Assembly (NCBI GenBank): GCA_007026445.1
Contig: VDMD01000014.1
Span: 372,001-436,000, forward strand
Direction: 5' to 3'
Source: Schizophyllum amplum
Taxonomy: Eukaryota > Basidiomycota > Agaricomycetes > Agaricales > Schizophyllaceae
DNA length: 64,000 nt
Positions 12,185-23,416 of the stretch are shown in pieces; the stretch's first letter is position 1; each line of letters opens with the position of its first letter. Under the pieces are notes generated by a model. The model had not been told where the DNA came from and searched no databases. It saw nothing but the letters and a program-made list of their open reading frames with translations. A program made the position numbers and the translations under genes.

Positions 12185-13039
12185 TCATCCATCCTTATCC
12201 TCATCATCTGCGAAATCTCTCCTCTGGCTCGCCTTCAGCTCGCGGTAGCGGTCGATAGCATTCTGCCGCTCCTCCTCCATCCGCAACTTCTGCGCCATCG
12301 ACACCACGCCCTTCGCTGCGCGGCGTCTTCTTCGCGGACGTGTTCTTCGCTGCGCCGCGTGGCAGCTTCTTGAAGTCCGGCGGCGCCTGCGCGATGTCGT
12401 TCAGCCGGCGCGGCGCTGAGGTGGACGACTGCTGGAACTCCTTCGCGCGGTCGGCGTGCTTGTCGGTGGCGGCCTGCTGGGCGCGGGTTTTCTCTTCCTC
12501 CTTGCGTTTTGCTGCTTCGACCGATGCGGCGGTGGCCTTCTGCTGCTTGGCGCGTTTCTTGTCTTCGATCTCTTTTTTCGCTGTGTTCCGGGTGGTCGTG
12601 TTCGAGGTTTGGACGGCAGCGTTGACGACTCCGCGCATGCTGTCCTCGACCCTCCTATAGCGCCTGGTGAGTAGGGGGGACTATCAAAGATGACGGAGCA
12701 CGCACTTGTTGAAGTGGGGGAGGGTCTCTCCAGGCTTTATGATCATGCTGCTCGCATCGGCGGTGCCCGTCTTGCGGCGCTTGGCTTTCGCGTTCCCCCC
12801 TTCGTCCTCGGCACTCCGCTTCTTGGCTCTGAAGTCCGCCCTGACCTTTTCTGCGTTCAAAACCCAGGCAACGGATTTGGGGATGGGTTCATTGCTGAGC
12901 GAATACTTCGCGGGGACGAGATCGTGGCCTCTGCCCTTGTGCATTAATCTGACTGAGTCCGACAAGACGCAGACATGAAAGCTTACTGTTCTTTCTGATT
13001 CTTGTCCCTGACTGAACGTTTAGCGCGTTTGTGAGGCAT
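12185..13039 (-). CDS. CCDC137-like basic coiled-coil protein, one frame break near the 3' end
   Basis: Starts MPHKRAKRSVRDKN and, after a 38-nt intron (GTAAGC...GTCAG, about 12948-12985), continues QLMHKGRGHDLVPAKYS and PKSVAWVLNAEKVRADF. A second intron (GTGCGT...CTATAG) restores HFNKRVEDSMRGVV. The order basic N-terminus, PK(S)VARVLNA box, HFN(K/R)RVED box and charged coiled coil matches the CCDC137 family as I know it in basidiomycetes, a nuclear/nucleolar group of poorly defined role. The reading frame is lost by one base near 12320; in the next frame the expected tail MAQKLRMEEERQNAIDRYRE runs to a TGA at 12185-12187. It is convergent with EB1. Family assignment moderately sure, function unknown. 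Confidence 0.65.
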
Positions 13040-13352
13040 CTCTGCAACTTGTGCAAGTTCTGAGAATGGATGCAGAAGACAATGCAATGAATCATGATGC
13101 TCTCTGCTGATCGAGTAGGAAACACGGTCCGGATTGCCGCTGCTGCGATCACGGTTCAAGAAGTTCGCGTAAAACTGACCTCGCGGCGTCCTCAATCTTC
13201 GCTGTGACTCTAAGTCCGCTGCTGGTTGGTTGAACCGCCAAAAGATACAGTTTTAATATACGTAACCGACAAGCGACAAGTACAGACACCAAGAAAGCAA
13301 CCATTCAATCAATAAAAATAAGGAAGAGTTGACCTCAGCTGACCCCTGCAGC
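13040..13352. other. Intergenic region
   Basis: Lies between the start of the CCDC137-like gene and the stop of family gene A, both on the minus strand. It is AT-rich around 13240-13320. It presumably holds the promoter of the former and the 3' end of the latter. No RNA gene seen. Confidence 0.45.
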
Positions 13353-15392
13353 TTAGATCTTCCCTGTGAGGTTGTTCAGCCCCGTCTGCAGCGTGTTCAG
13401 CTGTTTGTGTAGGTCGGCACTGAGGGCCATTTCATGGCTCAGCGCCATATTGCGCTCCGCGAGCAGCTCCGACCTCTTAACAATCGCCGCCTTGAGCTCC
13501 GTGCGCTCCGCAAGCCACCGCGCTTCGCGCTCGCGCATTTCTGCGAGCGCCTCCTGGCGAACCGCCAGCACTTCTTGGCGAACCTGCGCCATCATCTCGC
13601 TCTGCCGCGCCTCCCGCTGCGCTGCCTCACGCCGCTCCTCGGTGTGCCTGGCCTCGCGCAGCGCGGCTTCGCGGCGCAGCTGCGCGATGTCTTCCGCATG
13701 CCGCGCCTCTCGCTCACGCGCGGCCTCTCTTTCCTGCTTCGCATTCTCGGCGAAGGCTTCAGAGAGAGCGCGGTATTGCTCGTGCCCGGCGACGATCGCC
13801 CGCAGTTGTGCGATCTCTGCTTCGAGTTTGGATTGCGGACGTCCTACGGGCTGGTCGACCGGTTGCGATCGACTTGGGGAGGCCGCTCGACGCGAGGCCG
13901 GAACGGGACACGGAGGAGACTGATGCACAGACGTTGGGCGAGGCGCGTCTTCCTGTCGAGGAGGGAGTGATACGGGGGAACGTCCGGATGGAGTGCGCGA
14001 GCGCTGTTGTAGACGTTGCGAAGAAGTAGAAGCCACGCGCGATGCGTTTGGCGAGGCCGACCGCAACGGCGACCGACCGACAGAACGAAGCCGGTTTGTA
14101 GATCTAGCCGAGGTACCAGGCTGGCCTGATGTAAAATCGCCTGGCGGAGACGATGGAGGTTGGCTGGATCTGCCTATCGTAGGCTTGACGTCCTGATTTT
14201 CGCGTGTGAAGGTCATGCCGTTCGCGAACATGGCCTCGAGCTCCGCGGAGACGGCAGGGGGCGCATCTTTCTCGGGCGTGCATGGGCGGCTAGACATGAT
14301 GACGTCTTCCTCTGCTGGGATGGTAAGCTCGTCTGCTCGAACCGCATCCGCCGAGCCTGCTGGCGTCGCCTCGTTGTCGGCGGGAGGAAGCTCGATGTCG
14401 GCCATGACTTCCTTGTATCTCTCCCGCAGCCGCGATGTCGCTTGGCGTCCCGCCTCGCTGACTGGCTCCCACACAGGCCCGTCGGGACGCATGTGCAGAC
14501 ATTCAACGTACGCCGCCGCGTTGAAGGAATGGAGCTCGTCCTTAACGTTGAGCGCAGGTACTATGCGCTCTCCTTTTTTGCCAGCAGCTATGTCCATCCA
14601 TGGCCCTGGGAGTACGTTGAGCACATGCATGAGGAATGGAACTACCGAACGGTGCGTAGGCCCGACTTACGATCACTGACATCCTGATTATACTTCTTGT
14701 CCTTGTAGCGGTTCCAGAACCTCTCGTTGTATGCTTCACCATAGCCGCTATCGACGGGCAGAATAAATTCGTCATATGACATCCGGAGGAGAGCCCTGTC
14801 GAACGGAGTGCACCGCCAGAGCGGTCCGCTCTGTCCATGTTTCGCAGCATTCGAGGCGCTGGCGTGCAAGGACTGTAGCAGCCTCGCAATGTGTAGAATG
14901 TTGAACATATGGTCTTCCCATAGTTCTTGACGCATTATCACAGACCATACGGATCCCCAGAGGAAGTTCGAAAGAAAGACGACGGGAATGCGGTAGATTT
15001 CCGCCGACACGACGGCCTCGCTGCTGCCGAGGCGGAGCACGAGATCATGCTGCGAGCGAGGTCGCTTCTTGTCACACTTCACAGACACGGCGTTCCTCCT
15101 CAGGAAATCGACGATGACCGCAAGTGTGTATCGAGGGTGGTTCTCCGCAGTGTAAAACGTGAGATCTTCGGCATTGTACCACGGCGGTTTGGCATGCGAC
15201 AGCATCTCTTTAGCTGGTAAGAATGTGATTCAGCGCGGCTCATGGATAGCAAGCACAGTAGAGCGCGATCGACGTACGGCCGGTGACACTGATGATTTCG
15301 ATACCTGGAGATGGACTCCAGGTCTCGCGACGCTTCACGCGCGCTTGCGCGGAAGTGCCATCATCCACCCGGAAGCGTTTGCGGAGGTTCAT
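13353..15392 (-). CDS. Array-family gene A: unrecognised protein with WEDHMFNILHI core and C-terminal coiled coil
   Basis: I do not recognise a known domain. Exons 15278-15392, 14671-15213 and 13353-14605, joined by consensus introns (GTACGT...ACCAG, GTAAGT...CCCAG), give 1911 nt, exactly 637 codons. The protein starts MNLRKRFRVDDGTSAQARVK. The core runs PPWYNAEDLTFYTAENHPRY, IPVVFLSNFLWGSVW, ELWEDHMFNILHIARLL, PLWRCTPFDRALLRMS and FNAAAYVECLHMRPDGPVW, then a Ser/Pro-rich disordered segment (GRSPLRSASPNAS), then about 150 residues of Arg/Glu/Ala coiled coil (AQLRREAALREARHTEERRE). Every block has a counterpart in gene B and in the array copies (LDFYS..THPHYT, WEDHM(F/Y)NILHISRL, ALWRCPTFDRAAIRM, YVECLRCNGNGVVIWDP), so this is the most diverged, probably oldest, local member. 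The coiled coil suggests self-association (inference). Confidence 0.75.
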
Positions 15393-15865
15393 GAAGGCTA
15401 GGCACTCGAGTTCAGGTAGAGATTAGGAAGAAAGAGCGAGCGTCGTCGTCGTGGGTAAAGAGAATGATGTTACACGGTACTTACACTGCCGTACACCTCA
15501 GTGTGACAGTGACTGCCCCACATCAACCGTCACACGTCACAAGACGTCACCGGTCACCATGGACGCCTAACAATGACATCACGACTGTATCTTCTCAAGA
15601 ATATACTCAAGAATAGGTGCGGTAAATAAGCCTACAAAACGACAAGCATAGCACGACAACGACGGGGAGTAGATTGCGCGAGACAACACTTCAAAAGCAC
15701 GACCAAGCCTTGCTTGAAGTAAATTAAGTAAATGCTACTTACTTCTCGCCCAAGCTCGTCTGGGTCGAGAATCCGAAAAACGGCAAGAAAAACATAGCTA
15801 GCGTCGAGCGACACGGTCATTAATCAAACTTCACCTTCAGTCTCGTCATCCCCGAGAGGAAGATG
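15393..15865. other. Intergenic region between family genes A and B
   Basis: About 470 bp between the start of gene A and the stop of gene B. It contains a short AT-rich patch (15590-15740) and a GTCAC-rich stretch (15500-15560: repeated TCACnnGTCAC and ACGTCAC words). No ORF or RNA gene can be supported. It presumably carries the gene A promoter. Confidence 0.45.
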
Positions 15866-18800
15866 TCATGTAAGCGCAGGACCCGGTACACCGCCCCGAG
15901 AAGGCGGGTGCGCTGACGCCGTTGCTGGGGATCCCGACTGCACCGGCGGCACGAACGCCCTCATGCGTCGCTCCTCCCGCGCCGCCGCGTCGCGGAACAC
16001 CTGCGCCAGCTCCTCCGCATGGCGCCTGTCCCGCTCCTCCGCCGCCTGCCGCTCGCGCTCCGCCAGCGCACGGTACTCCTCGTGCGCGCTCGCCCGCAGC
16101 TGCGCGTTCTCCTGCACCGCCTGCAGGTGCGCGGCGCGCTCGGCGTGCAGCCGCTGGGTCTCCTGGAGCTGCTCGGCCCGCAGCCCCTGGGTCTCCTGGA
16201 GGTGCTCGGCCCGCAGCCGCTGAGTCTCCGCGCGGTGTTCGTCCTGCAGCCGCCGGCTTTCCTCGACGTGCGCGGCGCGCTCGGCGCGCAACTCGTCCTG
16301 CAGCCGCTGGGTCTCCTCGCGATGCCGCTGGCTCTCCTCGAGGCGCGCGGCGCGCTCGGTACGCAGCTCGTCTTGCAGCCGCTGGACCTCCTGGCGATGC
16401 CGCTGGACCTCCTGGCGATGCCGCTGAAGCTCCTCGCGATGCCGCTGAATCTCCCGGCGCAGACTCTCATCGTCCGCGGCGGACGTGCGCGGGGCCTTCT
16501 GCGACGAGCCGGGCTGCTCGACTTCGGAGGTGTGGGGAGGCGGTGACCAGGCTGCGCTGTCCACTTGCCACTCGGTTGTGGGTTCGGCCTTGGTCGGGGA
16601 GAGAGGGCGCGCGTCTGATCGTTGGCGTGCGTCCGAGCGTTGGCGTGCGTCCGAGCGTTGGCGAGTGTCTGATCGTTGGCGAGTGTCTGATCGTTGGCGA
16701 GTGTCTGATCGTTGGCGAGTGTCTGATCGTTGGCGCATGCCCGAGCGTTGGGATGCAGGTCGTTCTCGTGATGCAGGCCGTTCGCGTGGTGCAGGCCGTT
16801 CCCGTGGTCGTGTTGGAGAGCTCTCTTCGTGGGCAGGACCAGGCTGAGCCAGACCTGTCAGCGCTGGACCAGTCGCCGATGTTCCTTCGGAGTCGTCCAA
16901 TCTTCCACCCGCTCTCGTTTGCGCGACAGGCCCGGGAGATGTATAAGGGTCGCTGACTCCGCGGGGCGTACGACCATCGCTGGCCCCGCGAGGCGTACGA
17001 CCATCGCTGACTCCGCGGGGAGTAGTCGTACCCTCTGGTAGGGACTCTGTGAGCTCGGGACTTCCTACAGGCACGGGACTTCCTGTGAGCACGGGACTTC
17101 CTGTAAACACGGGACTTCATGTGAGTAGGGGACTTCATGACAGGAGGAAACGAATGTAATCCTTACCTTCAGGTGCATCATCCATCCCTTCTTCGGGTGT
17201 ATCGTCCATCTGTTCCTCGAATGTATCATACATTCGCTCCTCAAGTGTATCATCCCTCCGTTCCTCAGGTGTATCATCCCTCTGTTCCTCAGGTGTCTCG
17301 TTCCTCCGTTCCTCAGATGTATCGTCCACCCCTTCCTCGGGTGGATCGTCCCTCCGGTCCTCAAGTGCATCGTCCACCCCTTCCTCGGGTGGATCGTCCG
17401 TCTGTTCCTCAGATGTATCGTCCATCTCTTCCTCAGGTGTATCATCCCTCCATCCCTCAAATGTATCGTCCAACTCTTCCTCAGGTGTTTCGTCCCTCCG
17501 TTCCTCGGGTGTATCATCCATCCACTCCTCAGGCGTACCATTCGTACGTTCCCTAGGCATAGGTGCATAGCGTGATATCGGCGAAGACGAACGCTCTGAT
17601 ACCGGCGAGGACGTACGCCCTGATACCGGCGAGGACGTACGCCCTGATACCGGCGAGGACGTACGCCCTGATACCCGTGAGGAGGGCGACGACGTTCTGG
17701 AGGGCCCTGCTAACGACTCCGTTGATTTGAGCGGCGACGCAGATCTGGACGGCGACGTGGACCTGGACGGCGATACAGATCCAGACGGCGACGTGGACCT
17801 AGACGGCGACGTGGACCTGGACGGCGACGCAGTTCTGGACGGCGACGCAGTTCTGGACGGCGACGTGGACCTGGTCGGCGACGCAGTTCTGGACGGAGAC
17901 GCAAGCGTTGGCGGGGCAAGCATCGGCGGCGGGATGGTTCGGCGCTTGATACTGAGATATCCGATTTGCCTGCGCCGATACAGCCGTGGCGGTGGCAGGC
18001 TCTCCTTGTGCGGTTTGGGCAGGCCTGTTGTGCCAGGCTGAGGCTGGGCTGATGTGCCAGGCTGAGGCTGAGCCGATCTGCCACGCTGACGTTTACGATC
18101 GCATGGGCCTCCTCGTTGGCTTCCTGGTATACCGCGCGGGCCTCCTGGTGTACCGCGCGGGGCTCCTGGCAACGGGCTCTCTGATGCCTCATCCGTAAGT
18201 TGATCCTCGGGCGTGGTCGCGCGTGAGCTGTCTGAAGTGGTGCTGCGTGAGCTGGCGGGCGATTTCCGTGCCAATGATCGCTGTACCTGGTTCTTCGAGC
18301 GTAGCGACCATATGTTGTTCTTCGAGCGTAGCGACCATATGTTGTTCTTCAGGTGTGTCCGCCAGGGACATGTTGTTCATAAGACCGCCCTCCATCTGTT
18401 CCTCGGGCGTCCCTTCCATCTGCTCCTCGGGCGTCTCCTGCGTCTGCTCCTCGGGCGTCTCCTGCGTCTGCTCCTCGGGCGTCTCCTGCTTCTGCTCCTC
18501 GGGCGTCTCCTCAAACTGGTGTTCTTCAGGCGTTTCTGGCGTTGACGCAGAACTAGATGGAGCGGGCGTAGATACAAAGAACGCAGGATACTTGGCGGTC
18601 AGACGCTCCATGAGCCTGCGTGCCGCCCGAGTTTCGGGTGGATCCCATATCACGACGCCGTTCCCATTGCAACGTAGACACTCGACGTACGGATCTGCGT
18701 CGAATTGATAGAGCTCGTCGCCCTGCTCAAGCGGTGCGACTGCGTCACGCGCGGTCAGGACAAACGTTCTCCAATTGCCTGTGAGCCTCGGTCAGTCATA

Positions 18801-19477
18801 AGTAGTACGGGAGATTGATCACACACACATTCCTCAATATTTCGCGTGTAGTCAAGGCCTGAGGTGAAGGACCAAAAGTCGGCGAGGTACTCGTCGCCGT
18901 ACCCGCCGGTGGTGTGCGGGAGCAGGAAGCCGGGGGTGATCATGCGGATGGCGGCGCGGTCGAAGGTGGGGCAGCGCCAGAGGGCGAGCGCGGCGCCCCG
19001 GGGCTGGGTACGCTTCGCGTGCTCGGCGAGGGCGACGATGAGCCGCGAGATGTGCAGGATGTTGTACATGTGGTCCTCCCAGTACAAGTCGCGGCAGGCG
19101 ATGAGGAAGACGGAGTGCCAGAGGAAGTGGGAGATGTAGATGAGGGGGAGGCGGTACACGACGGGGAGCCTGAAGCTGCTGCCGTCCTGGAGGTGGATAG
19201 TGGGGTAGTTGTTGTCGGAGGTGATGGTGCACGCGTTGCGCTTCAGGTCGGCGAGGAAGGAGGCGGGGGTGTAGTGGGGGTGGGTTGTGGCGGAGTAAAA
19301 GTCGAGCTCGTCGGGATGCCGCCAGGGAGCTGGGGAATTCGTTAGCTCTATGCAGGGGCCTGGCTTGCGGGGCGTACCATTGTCATTCGGATCGTGACTG
19401 CGCTTGACCCTCCGCGTCCCGCGCACGGGGAACAATTCCCCCAGAGCACTGTGGGCATCGCGCTTGCGCAAGTTCAT
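15866..19477 (-). CDS. Array-family gene B: long member with SR-like repeats, acidic TPEE repeats and coiled coil
   Basis: Five exons (19378-19477, 18829-19329, 18287-18778, 17167-18231, 15866-17100) total 3393 nt, exactly 1131 codons; introns of 48, 50, 55 and 66 nt have GT..AG ends. Order: MNLRKRDAHSALGELFPVRG; family core (LDFYSATTHPHYTPASF, YWEDHMYNILHISRLIVALA, LWRCPTFDRAAIRM, YVECLRCNGNGVVIWDPPE); acidic octads (QETPEEQT x5-6); a Pro/Gly stretch; an SR-like stretch (TASPSRSTSPSRSTSPSGS and three SGRTSSPV); about 15 acidic octads (DDTPEERR type); Arg-rich repeats (RQRSDTRQRSDTRQRSD); and a coiled coil with QRHREEVQRLQDELRTERA-like heptads. The low-complexity parts are themselves tandem DNA repeats. 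Function unknown; the composition (SR-like, acidic, coiled coil) would suit a multivalent nuclear protein, which is inference. It borders the array and is its full-length relative. Confidence 0.75.
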
Positions 19478-20330
19478 GCTGGATAAGTAAAGGTGAAGTT
19501 CGATCCAAAAGCACGCGATCGAGGACCGCGCGAGTCCAGTGATCGAGCTTCTGCTCTCTCCCGTCGACAAGCCGCATCCGACGACCGACACCCTCCTCCA
19601 TCTCATTCCCCTCCCTTCGACCACACTCACGATCAACCCCTCAGAAGAGAGCGGTGAACGCGGACCTCACAGCCCTCGCGCGACGCGCTCTGTAGACCAA
19701 ATAAGTACTACTGTAGTCTGCAATATACAAGATCAGCATCAGTCCCCCTCGCCTCAACGTCCCTGCACTTCCCTCGCGTCTACGCTCCGCCCCTCTCACC
19801 CTCCGTTCCCCTCCCCTTCGCCCCCCTCCTCGCTCCTGCAAACTCGCAAAGGCATAAACACAAGTTCTATTGTAGTCAGTCTACCTACTGCGTTACTACC
19901 GTATTTACACGCCTCCATCTACCTCTACACTCCTCCGTCTCCCTCACCGCCCCACTTGCCTTCGTGAACGGCTCCTTCTACGCACCATCCCAGTCCGAAC
20001 ACGCCCCCCTCGCATGCATCCCCCCCTTCGCATACGTCCCCCTCCCCCCTCCCGTAAAAGTGCCCGCTCGACCTCGTCAATCAACCCCCTCGTAAACCAA
20101 CCACCCCCCTCGTAAAATCAGCCCCCCTCGTAGACCTAACTCCTCCTCCCGCATATGTCCCCCTTCGCGTACAATCTCCTTCCCCCACCCTCATAAACTC
20201 GAACCCCCCTTCTTAGAATCAAACCCCCCATCGTAGAATCAACCCGCCCCCTCGTAAACTCAGACCCCCCTTCGTAGAATCAACCCCCCTTCGTAGAATC
20301 AACCCGCCCCCTCGTAGAATCAACCCCCTT
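19478..20330. repeat. C-rich upstream zone of unit 1
   Basis: Strongly strand-skewed: the plus strand has runs of four to six C every 15-25 bp (consensus CCCCCCTTCGTAGAATCAAC, clearest at 20,190-20,330), so the minus strand, which is also the sense strand of T1, is G-rich. The part next to 19,477 should hold the promoter of gene B. The same zone occurs at 30,561-31,480, 41,053-41,810, 52,139-53,060 and 63,329 onward. Confidence 0.7.
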
Positions 20331-22297
20331 CAGGAATGTACCACCCTCGTAAGAGTACAAATGAAATCAACCCCGCCCTCTCGCAAACGCGGCCCCTCCT
20401 GCATAAGACCCCTACCCGGTGCGAAGGCAATTGCCCTCCCGGTGCGAAGACAGTCGCACTCCGGCGCAAAGGCAGTCGCCCTCCCCGCGCAAAGGCAGTC
20501 GCACTCCGGCGCAAAGGCAGTCGCACTCCCGCGCAAAGGCATCGCCCCTCCCGCGCAAAGGCATCGCCCTCCCGCGCAAAGGCATCGCCCTCCCGCGCAA
20601 AGGCAGTCGCGCGTCGTAAGATGGACCGCCACTCGTAAGGTCGACCGCTCACTGTCGTAAGATCGACCGCCCAACGTAGAGTCTGTCGACGTCTATCAGA
20701 CTCGGCGGACGGGGGCAGGGAGCATAGAGGGGGCAGGGAGCACGTACCGAGTCAGGACACCCAACGTCTTCCGTCCGGACGCCCTACATCCTCCGTCAGG
20801 ACGCCCTACATCCTCCGTCAGGACGCCCTACATCCTCCGTCAGGACGCCCAACATCCTCCCATGGACCTTCTTCGAAGCGCGCCGGCGGCACCGACGACG
20901 ACGAGCAAGCCGCCGGCAGAACTACAGAGCAAACCACCGTGAGTCACAAGTAAGAAAATCAGATAAACGTCGCCTCACCAGATAAACGTCGCCTCACAAA
21001 CATAATCGACGGAGTCACTCGCAGCGTTGTGAGTGCGTCGCGGGAGGGTCGGCGGGAGCGTCGCTGGAGGGCAGGCCGCAGCGTCGCTGCGTAGTAGACG
21101 GGAGCGTCCCTGCGTAGTAGACGGGAGCGTCCCTGCGTGGTAGACGGGGGCGTCGCTGCGTAGTAGACGGGGGCGGCGCTGCGTAGTAGACGGGGGCGTC
21201 GCTGCGTGATAGACGGGGGCGTCGCCATGAGGGCCAAACCCAGCGCCTGAGAACGCGGTCAGACAGAACCATAAAGCGGCTAGTGAAGACCCACGTACTC
21301 ACCACAAGGACAACGACACGGGACGACTGACAGAGGCGCTGGTCGTATAATAGAAGCGCTGATCGTATAACAGCGGCGCAGGTCGGCCAACAGCGGCGCG
21401 GGTCGTATAACAGCGGCGCGGGTCGTATAACAGAGGCGCGGGTCGGCCAACAGCGGCGCGGGTCAGCCAACAGAGGCGCGGGTCGTATAACAGAGAGACG
21501 CCGGTCGGATAAAAGAGGCGCGGGTTGTATGCCAAAGGCGCGCGGGACTAGACACGCCGGGACTTGCTTTGTGTAGCTCGATAGGTCCGTACTCGGCGGG
21601 CTGCGAAAACCATTATGTCAGTGAGCAGGTCAAAGGGAAGGACGGGGATCGAAGGGAAGGACAGTGATCGAAGGGAAGGACAGTGAGAATGTCGAAGGGA
21701 AGGACGGGGATCGAAGGGAAGGCCAGGGATCGAGCTGACTTACCGACGGCGTCATAGGCGAAGGTGGGTGGGTGTTTGCAAAGTTGATGTGCGGTGACGA
21801 GGGCGACACGATGGCGGTGACAAAGGCGACACGATGGCGGTGACGGTGGCGACGCGACGGCGGTGACGAAGGCGACGCGATGGCGGTGACAAAAGCGACA
21901 CGACGATGCCGAGGGTGGGGGTTGACACCGAGGTCTACGATCAATGGTTAGCAAACGCGAGTACAAAGATGAGGAACGCGAGACGCACCGGTATGGGGGC
22001 CTCATGCACCGCGCCCGTCACGTAAAGGCAACGCAGAACGTGCCAATGCGAGAGAAGACCTGCAATGAGAAGTTAGTGAACGCAGCATAACATGATTCCC
22101 AAGTCAAACTCACCTCGAGTGGGGGGTAGCATGCGAGGGGCATGAGCAAGCGAGTCGAGGTCGCACGACAAGCGAATGAAAGAGGCCGTCGATGGGGACA
22201 TGGGAGAGGCAGTCGATGAGGACGTGACAGAGGCAGCCAATGAGGGGGAGAAAGCACGAATGCTGCCTCAACTCCCCCACATCCCCCGACCCTTATA
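20320..22297 (-). other. T1, unit 1: predicted minus-strand, TATA-headed, multi-intron transcription unit through the minisatellites
   Basis: Reading the minus strand, a TATAAGG box (22,291-22,297) is followed by introns with full consensus: 22,060-22,113 (GTGAGT, CACTAAC, TTGCAG), 21,935-21,988 (GTGCGT, GCTAAC, CGTAG), 21,601-21,743 (GTAAGT, CACTGAC, TTCGCAG), 21,247-21,302 (GTGAGT, TCTGAC, TCTCAG), 20,932-20,997 (GTGAGG, CTCAC, CTGTAG) and 20,693-20,747 (GTACGT, TCTGAT, TAG). The exons between them consist largely of minisatellite. Long stretches have no stop in any minus-strand frame, but a frame from the ATG at about 22,205 (MSPSTASFIRLSCDLDSLAH) stops just before the third intron in this unit and elsewhere in others. 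Splicing is well supported by consensus and by conservation in all four units; coding is not. It may be a spliced non-coding RNA or a very repeat-rich protein gene. Confidence 0.55.
20331..21910. repeat. Minisatellite block of unit 1 (type I)
   Basis: Six or more unrelated short tandem repeats in 1.6 kb: 21-22-mer GCGCAAAGGCAGTCGCCCTC at 20,418-20,600; 22-mer GTCAGGACGCCCTACATCCT at 20,757-20,862; 23-mer built on GTAGTAGACGGGGGCGTCGC at 21,060-21,230; 20-mer CGCGGGTCGTATAACAGCGG at 21,330-21,500; 18-19-mer GAAGGGAAGGACAGTGATC at 21,620-21,735; about 24-mer with GGCGGTGACAAAGGCGAC at 21,795-21,905. On the T1 sense strand these fall in separate predicted exons, apart from the 18-19-mer, which lies inside an intron. 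Confidence 0.85.
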
Positions 22298-22354
22298 CTC
22301 CGCGAACAAGCTTTCCAACCTCCTTGAAACGCACGTCAGCGGCTACCGAGCAGT

Positions 22355-22371
22355 CCCCCGAGAATCGGGGG
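22355..22371. repeat. Perfect hairpin with GAA loop in the T1 upstream region
   Basis: CCCCCGA-GAA-TCGGGGG, a 7-bp perfect stem with a three-base loop, about 60 bp upstream of the T1 TATA box. It is kept in units 2 and 4; in unit 3 CCTCCGA replaces CCCCCGA, which breaks one pair. Confidence 0.7.
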
Positions 22372-22563
22372 CCGAGATCAACTTACGAAAGCGCGGAAGA
22401 TTCGGTGGCGCGCCCGCGTTCAGGAGGTTGGTTTTCGAACATTCAATGCACGGTCGTCCCCTTGAGTCACCGATTGCAGCGCGTCGTCGTCGACGCGCGT
22501 CCGTCGAGTGCGGGGTTATTCTTGAAAATCCGCGGGGATGGGCTGGCGACACCACAGGCTGAC

Positions 22564-23416
22564 CTCTGCGTTCAGCGCCCTCCCGTATTCGATTCGTCCT
22601 TAGTGAGCTCAGCGTTCAATAAAGCGTCGCAACGCAATATGATTACACACCCCATTTCTTATCTGACGTGTCCCGCGGCCGAGGACCCCGCGAAGTCTAC
22701 TCAGGAAATTTGAGGTGGATGAAGTTGAGGACAACAACGCAAGGCCGTTCCCCATCGGGAAAACGTTGTTGGTGAACAAGGCGTCGTCGTCGAACGCGCC
22801 TTCAGCGCGTCTTTCCCCGCCGCGCTGGTGTTCGCCTCAGGTACGAGCATGCTCGGGGACCTCGGACACTCGTGATTCCGCCGTGTCTACATACAATTAG
22901 GGTTCCCTGCGCTCTGTAAGTTGCTGTATATGAGTTGGGAAATGAAAACGAACACAATAACTTGGTGCGAGGGCAGCGCGCAGTCTGGCGCTTCGTGTCG
23001 GAAATACGGGGATCCGAGTAGGCTAGCGCTAGACTATCCGAGTTGGCAGCGAGCGCGGAAATGGATGACAGGAAGGTGGAAGATTCGGGGGCTTGATGGC
23101 ATGTACGCGAGATGGCTTATGTGTGCAGCCGTCGGCGGGCGGCGCGCCATCGCCCGGAGACTTGAACCTCCTGAATGAGTCATTAGCGTTTCAGGGGTCA
23201 GCATAGCCGAATCATGGAAGGGCTGGTGAAGTAGGGAACGAGGAGGAGGGGGTGGTGCATTGCGAGACGCGCAGGAATTGGGAGCGCTCAGAAATGCCTA
23301 AGGAGTGTCCTCTAGACTCACATGACACATAAACATATGTGTTACCGGCGTAGAAGAGGTTTCAAGCGCGTTACGGGCGGGACGAAAACGACGCCACATA
23401 ATGCAATCGATCTTCC
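22564..23416. other. Conserved ORF-poor stretch of unit 1 upstream of T1
   Basis: Well conserved between units (33,570-34,310, 44,150-44,900, 55,160-55,905). Minus-strand splice-like signals are present: CTAATGACTCATTCAG acceptor at about 23,168-23,183 and TTACAG at about 22,915. An 85-codon plus-strand ORF at 22,921-23,178 (ending GGRRAIARRLEPPE) is open in units 1, 2 and 4 but not unit 3. I cannot assign a gene. Confidence 0.35.

Noticed and set aside
16000..16956. Long plus-strand ORFs opposite the coiled-coil exon of gene B
   Set aside because: Antisense shadows of Arg/Glu-rich heptads; they lack introns, conserved starts and homologues in the array.
18864..19345. Plus-strand ORFs opposite the family core, repeated in all copies
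   Set aside because: Conserved only because the minus-strand exon is conserved; base differences between copies are mostly silent on the minus strand.
19700..20330. Telomeric or interstitial telomeric repeat
   Set aside because: The C-rich repeats are 17-24 bp, not the TTAGGG-type repeat expected in basidiomycetes.
20418..21905. Short direct repeats resembling a CRISPR array
   Set aside because: These are contiguous eukaryotic minisatellites without spacers, in a genome with spliceosomal introns and no cas genes.
23145..23210. Possible tRNA or SINE B box on the minus strand (GGAGGTTCAAGTCTCC), repeated in each unit
   Set aside because: The T stem has two mismatches and there is no acceptor stem. 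The context TGACTCATTCAG reads better as a splice acceptor.
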